From Diploscapter coronatus (Eukaryota; Nematoda; Chromadorea; Rhabditida; Rhabditidae), in the NCBI GenBank assembly GCA_964036155.1, contig OZ038422.1, forward strand, positions 73,617,201 through 73,681,200: DNA of 64,000 bases, written 5' to 3'. A model generated the notes under the pieces. It did not search any database, had not been told where the DNA came from, and saw only the letters and a list, made by a program, of their open reading frames with translations. Position numbers and translations under genes: made by a program. This document shows, in pieces, positions 43,705 through 56,492 of the stretch. Positions within the stretch are counted from its first letter, which is position 1. Each line of letters starts with the position of its first letter.

Positions 43705-46126
43705 ATGGGTCGTCGCATTCGCGTGCAGCGCAAGGGCGCAGGCGGCATCTTCAAATCGCACTCGAAGCACCGCAAGGGGCCCTCCAAGCTGAGGCCGCTC
43801 GACTTCGCCGAACGTCACGGCTACATCAAGGGCGTCATCAGACAGGTACGGAAAATATACCTGAACCTCAATTGGCATTATTTTGTTAGAGTGGATGTCT
43901 TGAAATTATCTTTTCCACAAAGATAGAAAAGCACCGATTATTTTATGAAAAAGCTAAAGATGATTTCCCTTAAAACAAAAAAAAATTTTGAAGAACTACC
44001 AACATTGTATTATGCGGCTAACATTATGTTTTCGATAGGGCGACATTCGCGAAACACGCGACGGAAAGGGTTTCGAGAGTTCGAAGAAAATGGACCATTG
44101 CGAATAGTTAGCGATGGGCAAGATTTACGGACTTTTCTCCTAAAATCGAGCGAGCGGGTGAAAAATTTTCATCCTTCTGCACTCGGTACTCGAGATTTTT
44201 GGACATCAGTCGCATATTGCAGTGCCAACAAAGAAACGGAATCATGCAATTTTTAAGCAATTGCGGCTAATTTATTTTAAGCGTAGTTATAACTTTAGAG
44301 ATTTTCTCGAAACCCGAAATACGTTTTAATCAAATTTTATGAAACATGCAAATATTTTTTTTTCAGATCATCCACGACCCCGGCCGTGGTGCTCCCTTGG
44401 CTATCGTGTCTTTCCGCGACCCGTACAAGTACCGCACCACCAAGGCAACGATGGTCGCTGCCGAGGGACTCCACACCGGACAGTTCATCTATTGCGGAGC
44501 CAAGGGTGGGCTTGGAAAATTCTTGAAACATTGTCTAATTTCGAGAAAAAAAATATTCTCGTTTCATTGAATACTTAATAAAATGAAGTGTTTCAAAACT
44601 TCATTCAGATAAGAATATTGAACGTCTCAATTCTTTGATAGTTTTCGACCTTTTCTCACAAATATGAAACACATTAACTTTACATGAGAAAAATTTTAAG
44701 AGTTGTAAGAGTATGAGATTTTTAATTAAAACAAGTGATATTGAAGTATCGCAATCTAAAAATGAAAGATAAATATTTGCAGCGAGCATCCAAATCGGAA
44801 ACATCGTGCCGGTTGGCAAGCTGCCCGAAGGTACGGTCATCTGCAACGTCGAGGAGAAGAACGGCGACAGGGGAGTGCTGGCCAAGGCTTCCGGTAAAAA
44901 CTTTTCTATATAAGACTAAAATACTGTCTTCTGATTTAAATTTAAAGGAAGGTGAAGTGTGAAAGAAATGAAAATCTCGAAAAGAGCGAAATAGAAAAGT
45001 TGATTTTGAAAAATAAAAATAATTATTTTAGGCAACTACGCCACTGTGATTGCCCACAACACGGACACGAAAAAGACTCGCATCCGTCTTCCCTCCGGAG
45101 CCAAGAAAGTCGTCCAGTCCTCCAACCGAGCTATGATCGGTAACGTTTGAAATTCTTTTTCTGAAAAGGTCCGAAATGGAAACTAGTAAGGTTATATGCC
45201 GACTTGTAGAAATTTAATCCTGAAACATGCTTAAAGAATTGTTTTTGAGGATTGTATATTTGAGACATTATCTGAAAGAACATATTCTAATTGAAGTATT
45301 TTTCTCCAGGTCTGGTTGCGGGTGGTGGTCGTACGGACAAACCGCTCCTGAAGGCCGGACGCGCCTACTTCAAGTACAAGGCCAAGCGTAACAGGTCAGA
45401 AAAGAGTTGATTACTAATTATGCTAATTTCAAAATAAAATAGTAGGGACTACGGTATTTATGCTAATTTTCAGCTGGCCTCGCGTGAGAGGTGTGGCGAT
45501 GAATCCTGTTGAGCACCCTCACGGAGGAGGTAATCACCAGCACATCGGACACCCGTCCACCGTCAGGAGAGGCGCTTCGGCAGGAAAGAAGGTATGGAGG
45601 CTTTTCGGAATATATGAAAACTTTTCTTGCAATTGAAAATATGCCATATTTTAGTAGTGCGAGTTATTCAAGTTTTTGAAAATTCAAAGAAAATTGAAGG
45701 TTCACGAAGCGACGTTGAAATTTGATGCGAATCATTTACTGATTAGAAGAAAATTAAAAACTGAAAATGTTTCAAAGAAACATAATTTTTTAGAATTTTC
45801 TTTGCTTTGATACATTACGATTTGCAAAAGTAATTTATTTCGTCTCATCGAACTAGCGGAAATCAAAATGAATTTGGTTTTTGCTGATAACTGGGACGAA
45901 AATCAAAAGTTTGCTTCTTACCACCGAAATAATGAGAAAATTGTTGATTTTGGTCATGAAATGCAAAAACAATCGAAAATTTCTTGAGGAATTTATAAAT
46001 TAAAAATAAAAATTCGTAGATTTTTGGCAAAAATACTTCTTTCAGGTGGGTCTCATTGCGGCCCGTCGTACGGGAAGAATTCGCGGAGGCAAGCCACCCA
46101 AGTTCACCAAGGAGGAGGCCGTCTAA
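43705..46126 (+). CDS. rpl-2: 60S ribosomal protein L8 (uL2)
   Basis: Seven exons in phase give 260 residues: 43705-43845, 44367-44505, 44783-44893, 45032-45139, 45310-45394, 45474-45591, 46046-46126. It starts [19 protein letters not shown]. The uL2 core [20 protein letters not shown] includes the conserved His near the peptidyl-transferase centre. It ends [17 protein letters not shown]. Length and sequence are near-invariant for eukaryotic L8, called RPL-2 in C. elegans. Exons are clearly more GC-rich than the introns, as expected for a highly expressed gene. An AATAAA signal follows at 46247. The gene converges on a small membrane-protein gene. Confidence 0.98.
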
Positions 46127-46246
46127 ATCACTACGTCATCCGACAACCCTTTCGGATCACGTTCGTGAGCTGGAGGCACCACCCCCGACATCCCCAAAAA
46201 CCAACCCCAATTTTTTTTGTTTCATTGTTATCTTTTGGATCGATAA

Positions 46247-46252
46247 AATAAA
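46247..46252 (+). terminator. polyadenylation signal of ribosomal protein L8
   Basis: AATAAA 121 nt after the stop codon, followed by T-rich sequence, the usual 3' end layout for this gene. Confidence 0.6.
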
Positions 46253-46458
46253 AGTTTTTGTTATAGAAGAAAATGATTTATTAGTGGCAGGACGTAAAGG
46301 CAATTGAAAGGAAGAAAACCATGCTGCAGTTTTGCCAAGAGATCCGATTTTGCAAAACCACCTCATGGTTTACAAAATAACGTCGAAAATATGCGCATGT
46401 ATTATGTCGAACCGTAATATTTGTAAAGATTGGAAAAGTCTAGAAGTTAAATGATTTC

Positions 46459-47025
46459 CTAAACGCTCGTTGAAGGTGGCATAGGTTCGTATACGGATTT
46501 TACCTAAAGTTGATTTATTTTCAAAAACTAGTCTTGAAAAGTTGTTCTTCATTTCAGAAGACTGGCTTCTTTCAGAGACTTTGAAAAGTTATCCTTTCCA
46601 GAAAATCGAAGCCTTACCTGAACCGTAGACGACACCAAATTTGTATTCCTTGAGTCTATGAAGTCTATTTCTGGGTCGGCTAAAGGAGATCTAAAAATGC
46701 TTGATCTCTTTTCAAGAAAAATCCAGATAAATCACCTACTTATCATTGTGAACTGTAATTCGAACTTGCGGGATTTCTTTCTGGACACCGGGGGCTTTAT
46801 GCTTGGACTGAAAGAAAGGGAATTTCATATATCCAGATATACGAAATCTGAGTATTCATACCTGGCAGCACCCGCACTTGTATCGAAGGTACAGATAGGT
46901 CAATCCCAACAATGCAATGATAGATAGTATCGTAGTGATAATGATCAAGTACCAATTCTGAAAGGGGGTATGTGAAATTCTCGACTTTTTGAGATTTATA
47001 CCAGCTCATCTTTGGGCAATATCAT
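46459..47025 (-). CDS. 101-residue single-pass membrane protein with PDZ-ligand C-terminus
   Basis: Five exons in phase total exactly 102 codons: 47025-47002, 46957-46862, 46807-46740, 46690-46618, 46503-46459. MILPKDEL precedes one transmembrane helix (LIIITTILSIIALLGLTYLY). A Cys cluster (RYKCGCCQ, likely palmitoylated juxtamembrane) follows, then a hydrophilic cytosolic tail that passes VRITVHNDK and DFIDSRNTNL and ends EPMPPSTSV. The last residues TSV fit a class-I PDZ ligand (S/T-x-hydrophobic). The tail also has a Pro-rich PMPP. A longer upstream extracellular part cannot be excluded because no acceptor marks the chosen ATG. The family was not recognised. It would be easy to miss because no exon exceeds 96 nt. 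Confidence 0.7.
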
Positions 47026-50000
47026 GATTCAAATCCGGATATTCGAAATCCGCCCTTACAGGGCTTGAACCAAAATTCGAATAATAGCGCCAAATCCAGT
47101 AGTTTTACGGCAAAATCACCTGAAAATGGGCAAATTTGAAAAAACGCGAAATTTTCGCTCATAAAATTGAGGGAGGTTCCAAATTCTCTTGCAAGGAAGA
47201 AGGATGTCTTCGAGGTTTAGCTTGAAAATGTTTCGGTAAATATGAGATCTGGCTTTTAAGGTCTATACGTTATCATAGGATAAGGGGAAATTATTAGCGT
47301 CTAGGTTTGGGAGTTCATAAGTTTAAGGAAGACTATATAGCCGGTTTTTAAGGCCTATGCTTTAACATGGAACGAGAGATACAACGTTCATAATACATTT
47401 TTAACGAGCCCGAACGCACGCGCGCAAGCTCCCTCCAGGGAATAAAAATTGCTGCTGAGAGCGCAAAAACGAATTTCACACAACCTTCGAGCCAAATTTG
47501 GTGAAAATTTAGACCAGCCGGTTCGTGAATCCTACACTGTGACACATGATTAGAATGAAAAGAAAGAAATAAAGATGATCTTCACTCGATACTATGTACA
47601 AGTTATGCCAGACGGTTTTAGATCTCTATACTTTAGCATAGGTTAAAAATCGCTTGACATCAGTTATAGAGAAAAAGATGGGTAGAAACCGCATCATCAG
47701 TTGGGGGAGAAATAGCGATTTCCCACATTGAAAATGACTAAGAGAGTGAAATGATGCTAGAGGGTGTGAATTTTGAGATCGGAAAATAGGAAAAAGTGGA
47801 GGAAGATTTTGGAAGTGTTGATATGGACTGAAAAGAGATTGATGAGGAGCTAATGAAAACGATAAATAGCTGATAAACTAATAAAATTTGAATATGACTC
47901 GATAAGGCCTGGTAAATTCTGTGAAGATCTGACGGAATCTAGACATGAAGCGATAGTGAAATAATAAAATATTGATAAATGCTGATAAAAACTGTGCTAA
48001 CATAGTGATAATGCGTTGATAAAATGCCGATAAAGGCGGATAACCACCGATATGCTATATCGATTATTTAAAATCATAACTATAACTTGTCAGCTCTCCG
48101 GGTGGAAAAATGACAAAACTGACTGCATTCGTGCATTGCCAACTGTTATCTAGAAAAACGCGGATGAAGCTAGAGATAAAGGGGTTTGCGGAGTGGGTAA
48201 AGATTAGGACGGAGAAAAAGAAATCCGAGAAGTGGGGAAAATGTTTACGACCCGCTAACAGCTCAGACATAGGAGCATAATGACCTCTGGGAATACGATG
48301 ACGACAACAACAAAGAAAATTGTCATCTGTTTTTGCCATCGGATGACAGAATTCATTCGTCGACGGTTTGAAGAAAATGGGCTCTAATATTGAAATAATA
48401 CTTTTGGAAAATCAAGGATTTAAGAATATGACAAAGTAGATAGCAGGGATTATTATTTTTATCGTCACTTGATGATGGGTATTGTTGTCGTCTCTCTTCA
48501 TATGATGAAGGATAGGCTTCATGAAAACAGGCTGGAATAAATCGTATCTCTTTCAAAGAATAAAGAAATGTTTTTTAAACAAAATTTGCGTATATCTAGG
48601 TTTTGATCAAGAAAAAATTTCAAGAAAGTGCATTTTGTTTCGAAAGTGTAGGTCAAGTGAGGTGTGCAAATGTTTAGGTTTGAAAGGACAGAAAGACAAA
48701 ATTGTCACTATGTCGCAAAAATCACAGAAACGAAGATTTACCTCTTTGAATAGAGAGAGGGAAGAAAATAAGCTATACTTTTGGAATTGGAAGGGAAAAA
48801 ATAAAGAGGAAGAAATAGTAGGAGTAAAAGGACTATTAGAGAAGCAGAAAACGGGAAGCAATAGGAAAAATAGAGAATGAAAGAATTAGAAAGAGAAAAA
48901 TAGTATGGGAAGAATAGAGAAAAAGAAAAAATACCGGCCACTAAGAGAAAAAAGTCTAAGAAGCAATAGTTTTCTTAGTTTTCGGCCGAATCTAAGACGA
49001 GCAGCAAGCTTTCTAGCTTCACGCAATAGAGGTAAAGGAAAATATTAGGGAAAAGAAAGAGAGGGGAGAAAACAGACAGACATCAACCTTCATGAAAGTC
49101 AACAAAGACAAAAATTGAATCTCCTCTTGGATGAGATGAGAGGGAAATATATCCATGAAATCGACGAGATCATACCCTAGTGGGTAGAAAGATGGGCTTT
49201 TGCAAAAAATAAACAAAAAGCTAAAATAAAATATTATAATTTTCACGAAGATCAACTACATTGTTCATCTTAACCGATTTTCCCCTCAAAATATAATTTA
49301 GAAGAAAAGCTACAGTAAAAATATAGCTTTTCATGAAAAGTCTAGTAAAATTGTCAAAATTTTCGATTTTTTTTGCAATCTAATTATTCAGAGGAAAAAC
49401 ACAGTACAGTTGTAACATTTTCCCGAAAAAATTATATGAAACCCCAAAAATGACATAAAATTCAGAAGACTTTAGCTAAAAGAAGATCAGGCTTCTGAGA
49501 AAGGAAGGAGGGTATATAATGCAAAAGCCGGGAAAAGATGAGGATATAGGGGGATCTCATATATCCCATCCCCTACACTCATCATCTATGCTAAAGACTC
49601 TAACCATGATGAGATTGAAGTGGATCATTTTTATGGAGGAGCTTTGGTTCAGTTGAAGGTGAGGTCGTTTTTTTAATAAATAGTGTTTGGTGCAATATTT
49701 TGAAGATTTTTGCTGAAAACTGGATAATTTTTGAAGCGTATTTGAATATTTTTAAAATATCGAGAATTTCTTCAACTGTTCTTCAGAGGTTAGCTTTTCA
49801 GAATAAGCCAATTCGATGTATTATTTTGAAATTTGTTGTTGAAGTCTCGAAAAATTCTGGAGGATTTAGATCATTTTTCAATGTTTTAGTGAGGATCAGA
49901 AAATTAAGATTCTTTTTTTGAAATTTTCAAATCAAAAACAAGACTGAGAAGAAATTATTCAAGTTTTCGTATGACTAACCAACCAAAACCTGAAGCTTAT

Positions 50001-50956
50001 TTGGGTGCAAACTTTATGAAAAGGCCAAAAATTCCTTCCGGAGCCTATTCAAAGTTGAGAAATTTCACTACGAGAATTGATTTTAGGCAAAACGCGAAAA
50101 TCCGCTGACATTTAAGAGCGAAAGAATAACGCGAGTATGTAAGCGGCAGGATTAACCTAAAATAATCTGTTTTAGGTAATCTGTTCAATCTAGATGAAAT
50201 AGTGCATTTTTTACCAGAAATATTCCATTCTTTTTCCAAGGTAGCATTTTTCCATTGTTTGAGTTTTTGCTCACGATATTTTTAGTCTTTTTTCTACAAT
50301 AGTGTTATCATTACTTTTGATTTTCCTTGGAAAATTCCATTCATTTTTTACAGATATTTTTTGCAAAATAATTTTCCTCGATCAATCATATTCTGACAGT
50401 ACAAAAATGACCGACAACTTCTGATTTCCAAGATAAAAGGTCATCATATTTGGAGGGGGGAAATAACCTAATCACACGGGAAGAGATTTTTATCTTTATT
50501 TTTTCTTTCCCTTTTTCTCTTTCCTTCTTCCCTTTTTCTTTCTTTTCCCTCTCTTCCCCTTTCTCTCTTTCTCTCCCTCTTCTTTAGAGCCAGAAGTAAT
50601 CTCTCTTTATTGATCTCCCCCATTGTGTTGTTCATCAACTGACCAACCACTTTACTTTTACCTTTCCCCTTAAAAATTTTAAACTAAAATACCGTGCACC
50701 GTTTTGCAAAATTTTGCAAACCTACCCCGCCTCCCTCTCAAAAAGGTATTGTTTTGAAATTTCTGCTTCCACGACCTTTTCCCCTTAAAACTTATCAAAA
50801 TCGAGTAAAGTTGATATGATTTAATAGGGGTTTTACGAGCTTCTAAATGGTGTAAAGTGTCGACTTTGGCGTGAATTTTAGCCGTTTTTTTTTTCTAAAT
50901 CGATTTTTGACTATTCATTGATTTATTTTTTACTTTTCAGTGGTATTTCAAAAATC
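47026..50956. other. 3.9-kb intergenic region, purine-rich, upstream of EB1
   Basis: No convincing gene. From about 47690 to 49250 the plus strand is strongly A/G-rich with GAAATAG and AAAATAGTATGGGAAG variants (47705, 48813, 48896). From about 50490 to 50590 the strand turns pyrimidine-rich (CTTTCTCTCCCTC-type). A short minus-strand frame near 48325-48255 (MTIFFVVVVIVFPEVIM) looks like a signal peptide but could not be linked to other exons. The EB1 acceptor TTTTCAG ends at 50940. Confidence 0.45.
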
Positions 50957-53880
50957 ATGGCCTCAGTGGTGAACGTCTACACGACGTCCTCTCAAACAGA
51001 TAACTTATCCAGGTAAACCCAGAGGATATCTGAAGTCCTCCTTAAAATGGAATATATGAAACTCTTTCTTTCTGATCTGAGAAAAATATTGAACTCTTTT
51101 CCTGAAATCATATAATATCTTTTTCTAAAAGAGCAGTATAAAATTCTCGTTCCTTAAAATATAGATATTGGGGTCTCTTTTCTTAAGTAAAAGCTATATG
51201 AAATCCTCTTCAAAATAGGGATATTGTGAAATCCCCTTCTTTAAATAATTGATATATGAAATTCCTTTTTAATAAAGAATATAGAAAATATAGAATTCGA
51301 TATATGATCGTTCTTCCAGACATGATATGCTGCTTTGGGTGAACGACTGTCTGCAATCCAACTTCACCAAACTCGAGCAGCTCCACACTGGCGCGGGGTA
51401 TTGTCAGGTATTTTGAAATTCTTCAAACATTTTCAAATCATGCTAAATTTCTGAATTTTTTTTTTAAGTCTGACACATTTTCTTCGTTTTTTTGAAGATC
51501 AGACTTTCAAATAAAACCCCGCACTCTCAGTTCGGGTGTCATTCTTGGTGGGGATATGACTGGAATTTTGAGAAAAAAACTATTAATCTGTTGAGATTAA
51601 AAATTTTTTGTACGAATATACAAATTCTAAATAATTACTGGATTTTTGAGTTTACCGACTTCCTGTTCCCGGACACGTTGCCGCTGAAGAAGGTCAAATG
51701 GAACTCAAAGAACGAGTTGGATTGGCTGGCCAATTGGAAACTCGTCCAGACAGCCTGGAAATCGCTGGGAGTCGAGAAGGTCATCCCCGTTGACAAGCTG
51801 ATCAAGGGCAAGTTCCAGGACAACTTCGAGTTCCTCCAGGTTTCTTTTCTTAATCAACATTTTGAAGGGGACAACTGCAGAAGATATATGTTTTTAAAAG
51901 CTTTATGATCAATTGAGGAGGAGGTTTCACTTATCTTGATCTTTCTTGAAACATGGCGTTTTCTGTAGATGTTATTTGTGAGCATTCCCCATACATAACA
52001 GTTCTAATAATGAAAAAGATAAATTTAAGTTTCCTGCGCTTTTCTCTGTAACATATCAATAAAAATGTTGGAGTTTTTCCAGTGAATTAAAACTGAGTCT
52101 CACTTCACTCGATTCTCGTTGAAATATATCACAAATCACATTTTCTTTATAGACTAGAAAAAAGCATTTTTTTGCAGTGGTTCAAGAAATTCTTCGACGC
52201 GAACTACGACGGTCACGAGTACAACCCTTTGGAGGCCAGGAGTGGGGAACCCCTTCCCACAGAGGGCGCGGGCGCAGCAAAACCCGGTGCAGCCAGCAGA
52301 ATGCCTACCAGAGCACCCGTTCAGGCTAGGTACACGTCTTTTATATCTCGTTGTTTTTTTCTCTCCGAAATTCCGAAACTTTGACAAATATAGCCAGGAT
52401 ATAGTAATATTCTTTCAAAAAATTAATGAAGTTTCTATTTTATTGAAACATATTTTTTCAAATTCATCCTTTTATTTTTCTATTTTTTAAATAGAAAAGC
52501 AGTATATTGAAACGACGCTGATGATAGCATTGAATGATGAATTGAAGCATTGTTTCTTTGGGGCTTACGAAATGCTTCTTTTTGGAAGAGAACATATAGT
52601 TTTGATTCTCTCAAGCTGTTATCAGATCATTGAAACCAACGCTAAATTGACTTGATGTCGAGTTTTCTGAGAAACTTCCGATGAGAATTGAAATTCCCAG
52701 ACCCGCCGCCGCGCCTGCGACCTCGTCTCGCAACAGCTCGAACCAGGCCCTGAACACGACGTCCACGACTCAGCCCGCGAGGAGGGCTCCGCCCGGTGCT
52801 CCCGCTCACCTACCGGCTAGTGTCACTCCGGGTACTTGTCTTTTCTTTCTATCTAAAGATTGTCGTCTCACTTTTAAAAAAGACTCACCAAGTTTCTCCT
52901 CCGTATTTTAGTCTATATCGACTATCCGATTCACCCCAGAGTGTATGGGTTTGTTTCAAGAGCATCGTTTTTTTCTTCTTCCTTTTAATATGAAAATTGA
53001 TTGGTTTCAGCGAGGCCTACCCCCATCCGCGCCACTTCAGGTGTCGGAGCCACACCCGCGAATGGTAGCAATGGAGTTAAGGTTATTTTTTCTGAAGTTT
53101 TTTTTTCGTACCAGGTCCCCCCAATATTGGTCATTTTGACTTTCCCTTGAATTAATAAGTCGCTTTGTGAGACTAATTTTGCGTATTATTATCCTATATT
53201 AAATTTCATCAAAAAAATCTGCTGACATTCGTCTTTTCATTCTCAAAATATAGCCGGTTTTTCGAGACTTATATAAACATCTGTTTATTTCTACTTTTAG
53301 ACACCCATGACTCGCCCCACTGGAGGAGTTTCTCAGCAACCCGCTGTCGACCCGGCACAAGTCAAGCAGCTCAAGGCTGAAGTGGAAGAGGTCATTTTTG
53401 CAAAAGACTATTTTAGAAAATTTTAAAACTTCCAGGCCAACCGTCAACTCACTGAAATGGATACCGTCGTGGCGAGCCTAGAAAAAGAGAGGGACTTCTA
53501 TTTCAGCAAACTCCGATCCATTGAGGTTGGTATACTGATTATTTTTTAAGATTATTATAGAAAAAACGACTCGAATTTTAGTCTTTAAAAAAGCAAGTAG
53601 GAATATGATAAAGGATAGAAGTAAAATCGGATTGCGTAATTTTTTCCTGGAGTATGTATTCTAATATTAAAGGATAGGGATAAAAACCGTTTTGAGTCAT
53701 TTTGAAAATATCGACTTTTCCAGATCATGTGCCAGGAGAGTGAAACCATTGGCAACGTTGAGGTCAATCGGATTCTGGAGGTATGGTACTTTGAAGGATT
53801 ACGGTAATTGCCATATTTTTCAGATTCTGTACGAAACTGAAGAAGGTTTCGCTCCTCCTGACGACGATGAGACGCAGTAA
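50957..53880 (+). CDS. ebp-1: microtubule plus-end-binding protein EB1
   Basis: Ten exons in phase give 326 residues: 50957-51012, 51320-51407, 51651-51839, 52178-52329, 52701-52831, 53011-53081, 53301-53390, 53436-53525, 53724-53780, 53824-53880. The N-terminal CH domain has [24 protein letters not shown], and [20 protein letters not shown] followed by [12 protein letters not shown], the EB-family signature. A Pro/Ala/Ser-rich basic linker follows (about residues 135-210). A coiled coil and the EB homology domain come next ([27 protein letters not shown]). The tail ends APPDDDETQ and lacks the EEY/F motif that recruits CAP-Gly proteins in vertebrate EB1. EB proteins track growing microtubule ends as dimers. 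The symbol follows the C. elegans EB family; which paralog is not determined. Confidence 0.96.
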
Positions 53881-54829
53881 AGTGGGCGGGCTGACACTGG
53901 ATTTTTTTTAAAGTTCGAGGCGCGGTTTTCGCCTTGCGCAATATAAAATGGCTGCAAGTACTTGTCTAAAATTGAATAATTTTGCCCAAAAAGTGAATAT
54001 TTTGCTCCCTAAACTGGTTACTTTAGTCCTAAAATTAAAGATTTTCCTCTTAAACTAGATCCATTTGTCTCAAAGTAAGTAGCTTCTGTCCCAAATTGGG
54101 TACTTTTGCCCCATACACTTGTCATTTTTCTCCTTTTTGAGAAAAAGTACTCGCAGTCATATAATTTTATTCTATTCTTTATTCTTCTTTGTGTGAAATT
54201 GCTGATCTTAAAATATTCACTAAGAAAATCAAAATGGCCAATATTTTTCTTTAACTTATAATCATGATTTTGTTTGACTTTGAAGCAATAGGATGAAACG
54301 CTTTCTGAAAATTTAATTTTAGCTATGACAAAATTCTTCGCCCGCTATTTTATCTTGAACGTGTGAAAAAGTATTCTTAAAATTTGAAATCTATTCTATT
54401 TTTTCTTCTTTGGTGGTTGATCATAACTTTGTGCCCATTCTATCGAACCTCTCGTTCAAGAGATGCGACTTTTAAGAAGGGTGGATTTTTGAGTTTTTGA
54501 AAATTCACCCTCTTTTATCTTAATCTCGCTTCGTTAAACTGTGAATATTCTTCAGTTTTGGTTTAATTTATGGAATTTGAATCCTTCCACTTTTCAGAGA
54601 CATATTTTTAAAATTCCGAAAAGTAGAATCTTATTTATTTTAAGGGTAGGCCCTCACGCATAAAGCTCTCATATTCTTATCAGTTTGAATTGTATCACAA
54701 GCACATATAAAAGCCGGAGTAAAATTTATTTATCGATTTTTTGAAGGATTTTTTTGAACAGAAATGTTTGAAGCATCGTAGTTACCTCGAAATGTTCGAA
54801 AATGATCACTATTGAAATTTTTAGAAAAA
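53881..54829. other. spacer between EB1 and LSM5
   Basis: No coding exon was seen. The first 230 bp contain several degenerate copies of a TTTTGCCC-CTAAA-like phrase (about 53970-54120). Further downstream the sequence is AT-rich. EB1 and LSM5 are co-oriented, but the 950-bp gap gives no strong reason to call an operon. Confidence 0.4.
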
Positions 54830-55503
54830 ATGGCCTCCTCTACTACGACAAACCCTTCGACTCTGCTGCCTTTGGAATTGGTCGATAAGTGCATTGGCTC
54901 CAGGATCTGGGTCATCATGAAAGGTAGTTAGCTCAGTTTGACAAAGAGGCTTGATTTCGAGTTTTGCAGGAAAAAATGAAATAAAATTTTGTCGAAAGTT
55001 CAATTCCAAGTGTTCTTGACTATCTTTGTGAGAATTAAGAATATAGGAATTTACTATTTGACTATTCGAAATATTTCGTCTAATTTTAGGTGATAAGGAA
55101 ATCGTCGGCACGCTGACCGGCTTCGACGACTACGTCAACATGGTGCTCGAGGACGTGGTGAGAAATTTTTAAAGGGAAAAATTAAAAAAGAAAATTCTTG
55201 GGTTTCCAAATAAGCTCTTGAAATTTAACAATTAGCATGAATGCCTCATTATGCCATTTTTGGTCAAAGAAAATAGAGATAGCGATTGAAGTTAGAGGAT
55301 GCCATTTTTAATTTAAAATCTTGAGAAATCTTCTGGATGACTTGACAAAAGCAGAAAAAATATAATCTGAACAAAGAATTTAAAAATAGGTGGAATACGA
55401 AGCGACAGCGGACGGCAAACGCATGACGAAGTTGGACACGATCCTGCTCAATGGAAACCACATCACCATGCTCGTCCCCGGGGGCGAGGGGCCCGAAATT
55501 TGA
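54830..55503 (+). CDS. lsm-5: U6 snRNA-associated Sm-like protein LSM5
   Basis: Three exons in phase give 91 residues: 54830-54923, 55090-55157, 55390-55503. [19 protein letters not shown] is the Sm1 start. [17 protein letters not shown] carries the Sm1 core with the RNA-contacting [26 protein letters not shown] is the Sm2 motif. LSM5 is part of the LSm2-8 ring on U6 snRNA in spliceosomes and of LSm1-7 in mRNA decay. Length is normal for the family. The ATG follows a TTTTTAG acceptor by 5 nt. It converges on SDHAF3. Confidence 0.97.
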
Positions 55504-55771
55504 AATTTTTCGATTTTTATTCAAGAAATTTTAGAAAGTTACGTTTTATTTTTATTTCTTTTCAGCGTAATTTGTCAAAACACCATTTCATTTCACTCTT
55601 TATTCAATGTTTTAGCCAAAATTACGCTTATGTTATTACATATTGTTTTTATCGGAAAATCGGTTTTTCAACGATCTCGAATGTTGTTTTTATTCGTTTT
55701 CTGTTCTAAAATAAACCCTAAATTATGAATACTAAAAATACCCGTAAATGACTGAAAAATTGGAGGAAATA

Positions 55772-56492
55772 TCATTTTTGTTCTGGGGAATTAGCGTTTT
55801 CCAGAAGCTTGGCAATTTCGTTTCTGCCGAGATATCTTTCGGCCTCTATTCGAAGTTCCAGAAGTTGATGAAGTTGCTCTTCGGAGAAGTTGTCGATGAA
55901 TTCAGAACTGAAGTCCTGAAATTTGTCGAGATTGTCAAAACCTTTTAAAGCTTGTATATTAGTTTCAGAAATTTCAAAAAAAAAAAAAAAAAAGTATGGT
56001 TTCAAACATTTTCCTGGAGTTTCCGAAACCTCAATTTTTACCTGTCCAATAGGAGTCTTATTCACAATGCCCTTGACTGAGAGTTGTTTAGACAAAGTGT
56101 GACAGTAACTCTGAAATTTTGAAGTTGAGCATGAAAGAAAGGTTACTGTAGTTTTCTAAAAAAAAAAAAACGCAAAAAGGAATCGTCAAGTACCGCCCAC
56201 TCCTTGAGAAAAACCAGCGCTTGTGCGGGCTCGACATTTTTGTGCCTTCGAAATTCGTCACGGACATAGGTGTCGCCCATCAAACGAGCCTCTTTCGGAA
56301 GTGCGTAGTGAAGTCTGAATTTGTCGATTTTTGGAGAAAGCCGAGTTTTGTTTTTTCTTCAAAGAAATGATCCTTTTTTTTCTTTTTTTTCTAGGGAAAA
56401 CCGAGAAAAACAAACCGCAATATCCTCTTGTAGAGCAGCAAGGGGAATCGTTCTATGGCTTCGGCCGCTTGCAACACCGTCCGCCCCGCCAT
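55772..56492 (-). CDS. sdhaf-3: succinate dehydrogenase assembly factor 3 (ACN9 family)
   Basis: Four exons in phase give 136 residues: 56492-56416, 56314-56194, 56110-56042, 55915-55772. RFPLLLYKRILRLHYALP leads into GDTYVRDEFRRHKNV, FLKEWASYCHTL and FSEEQLHQLLELRIEAERY, the LYR-type SDHAF3/ACN9 pattern. The family acts in the mitochondrial matrix to protect the SDHB iron-sulphur subunit during complex II assembly. Mitochondrial import is expected; the N-terminus is Arg-containing and amphipathic. Exon 4 was chosen at the strong AATTTCAG acceptor because it restores phase. It lies tail to tail with LSM5. Confidence 0.92.

Noticed and set aside
46736..46738. TAG as the end of the PDZ-ligand membrane protein
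   Set aside because: The TAG belongs to the donor AA|GTAGGT. Splicing restores Lys and continues in phase through two further exons to a better-supported stop at 46459.
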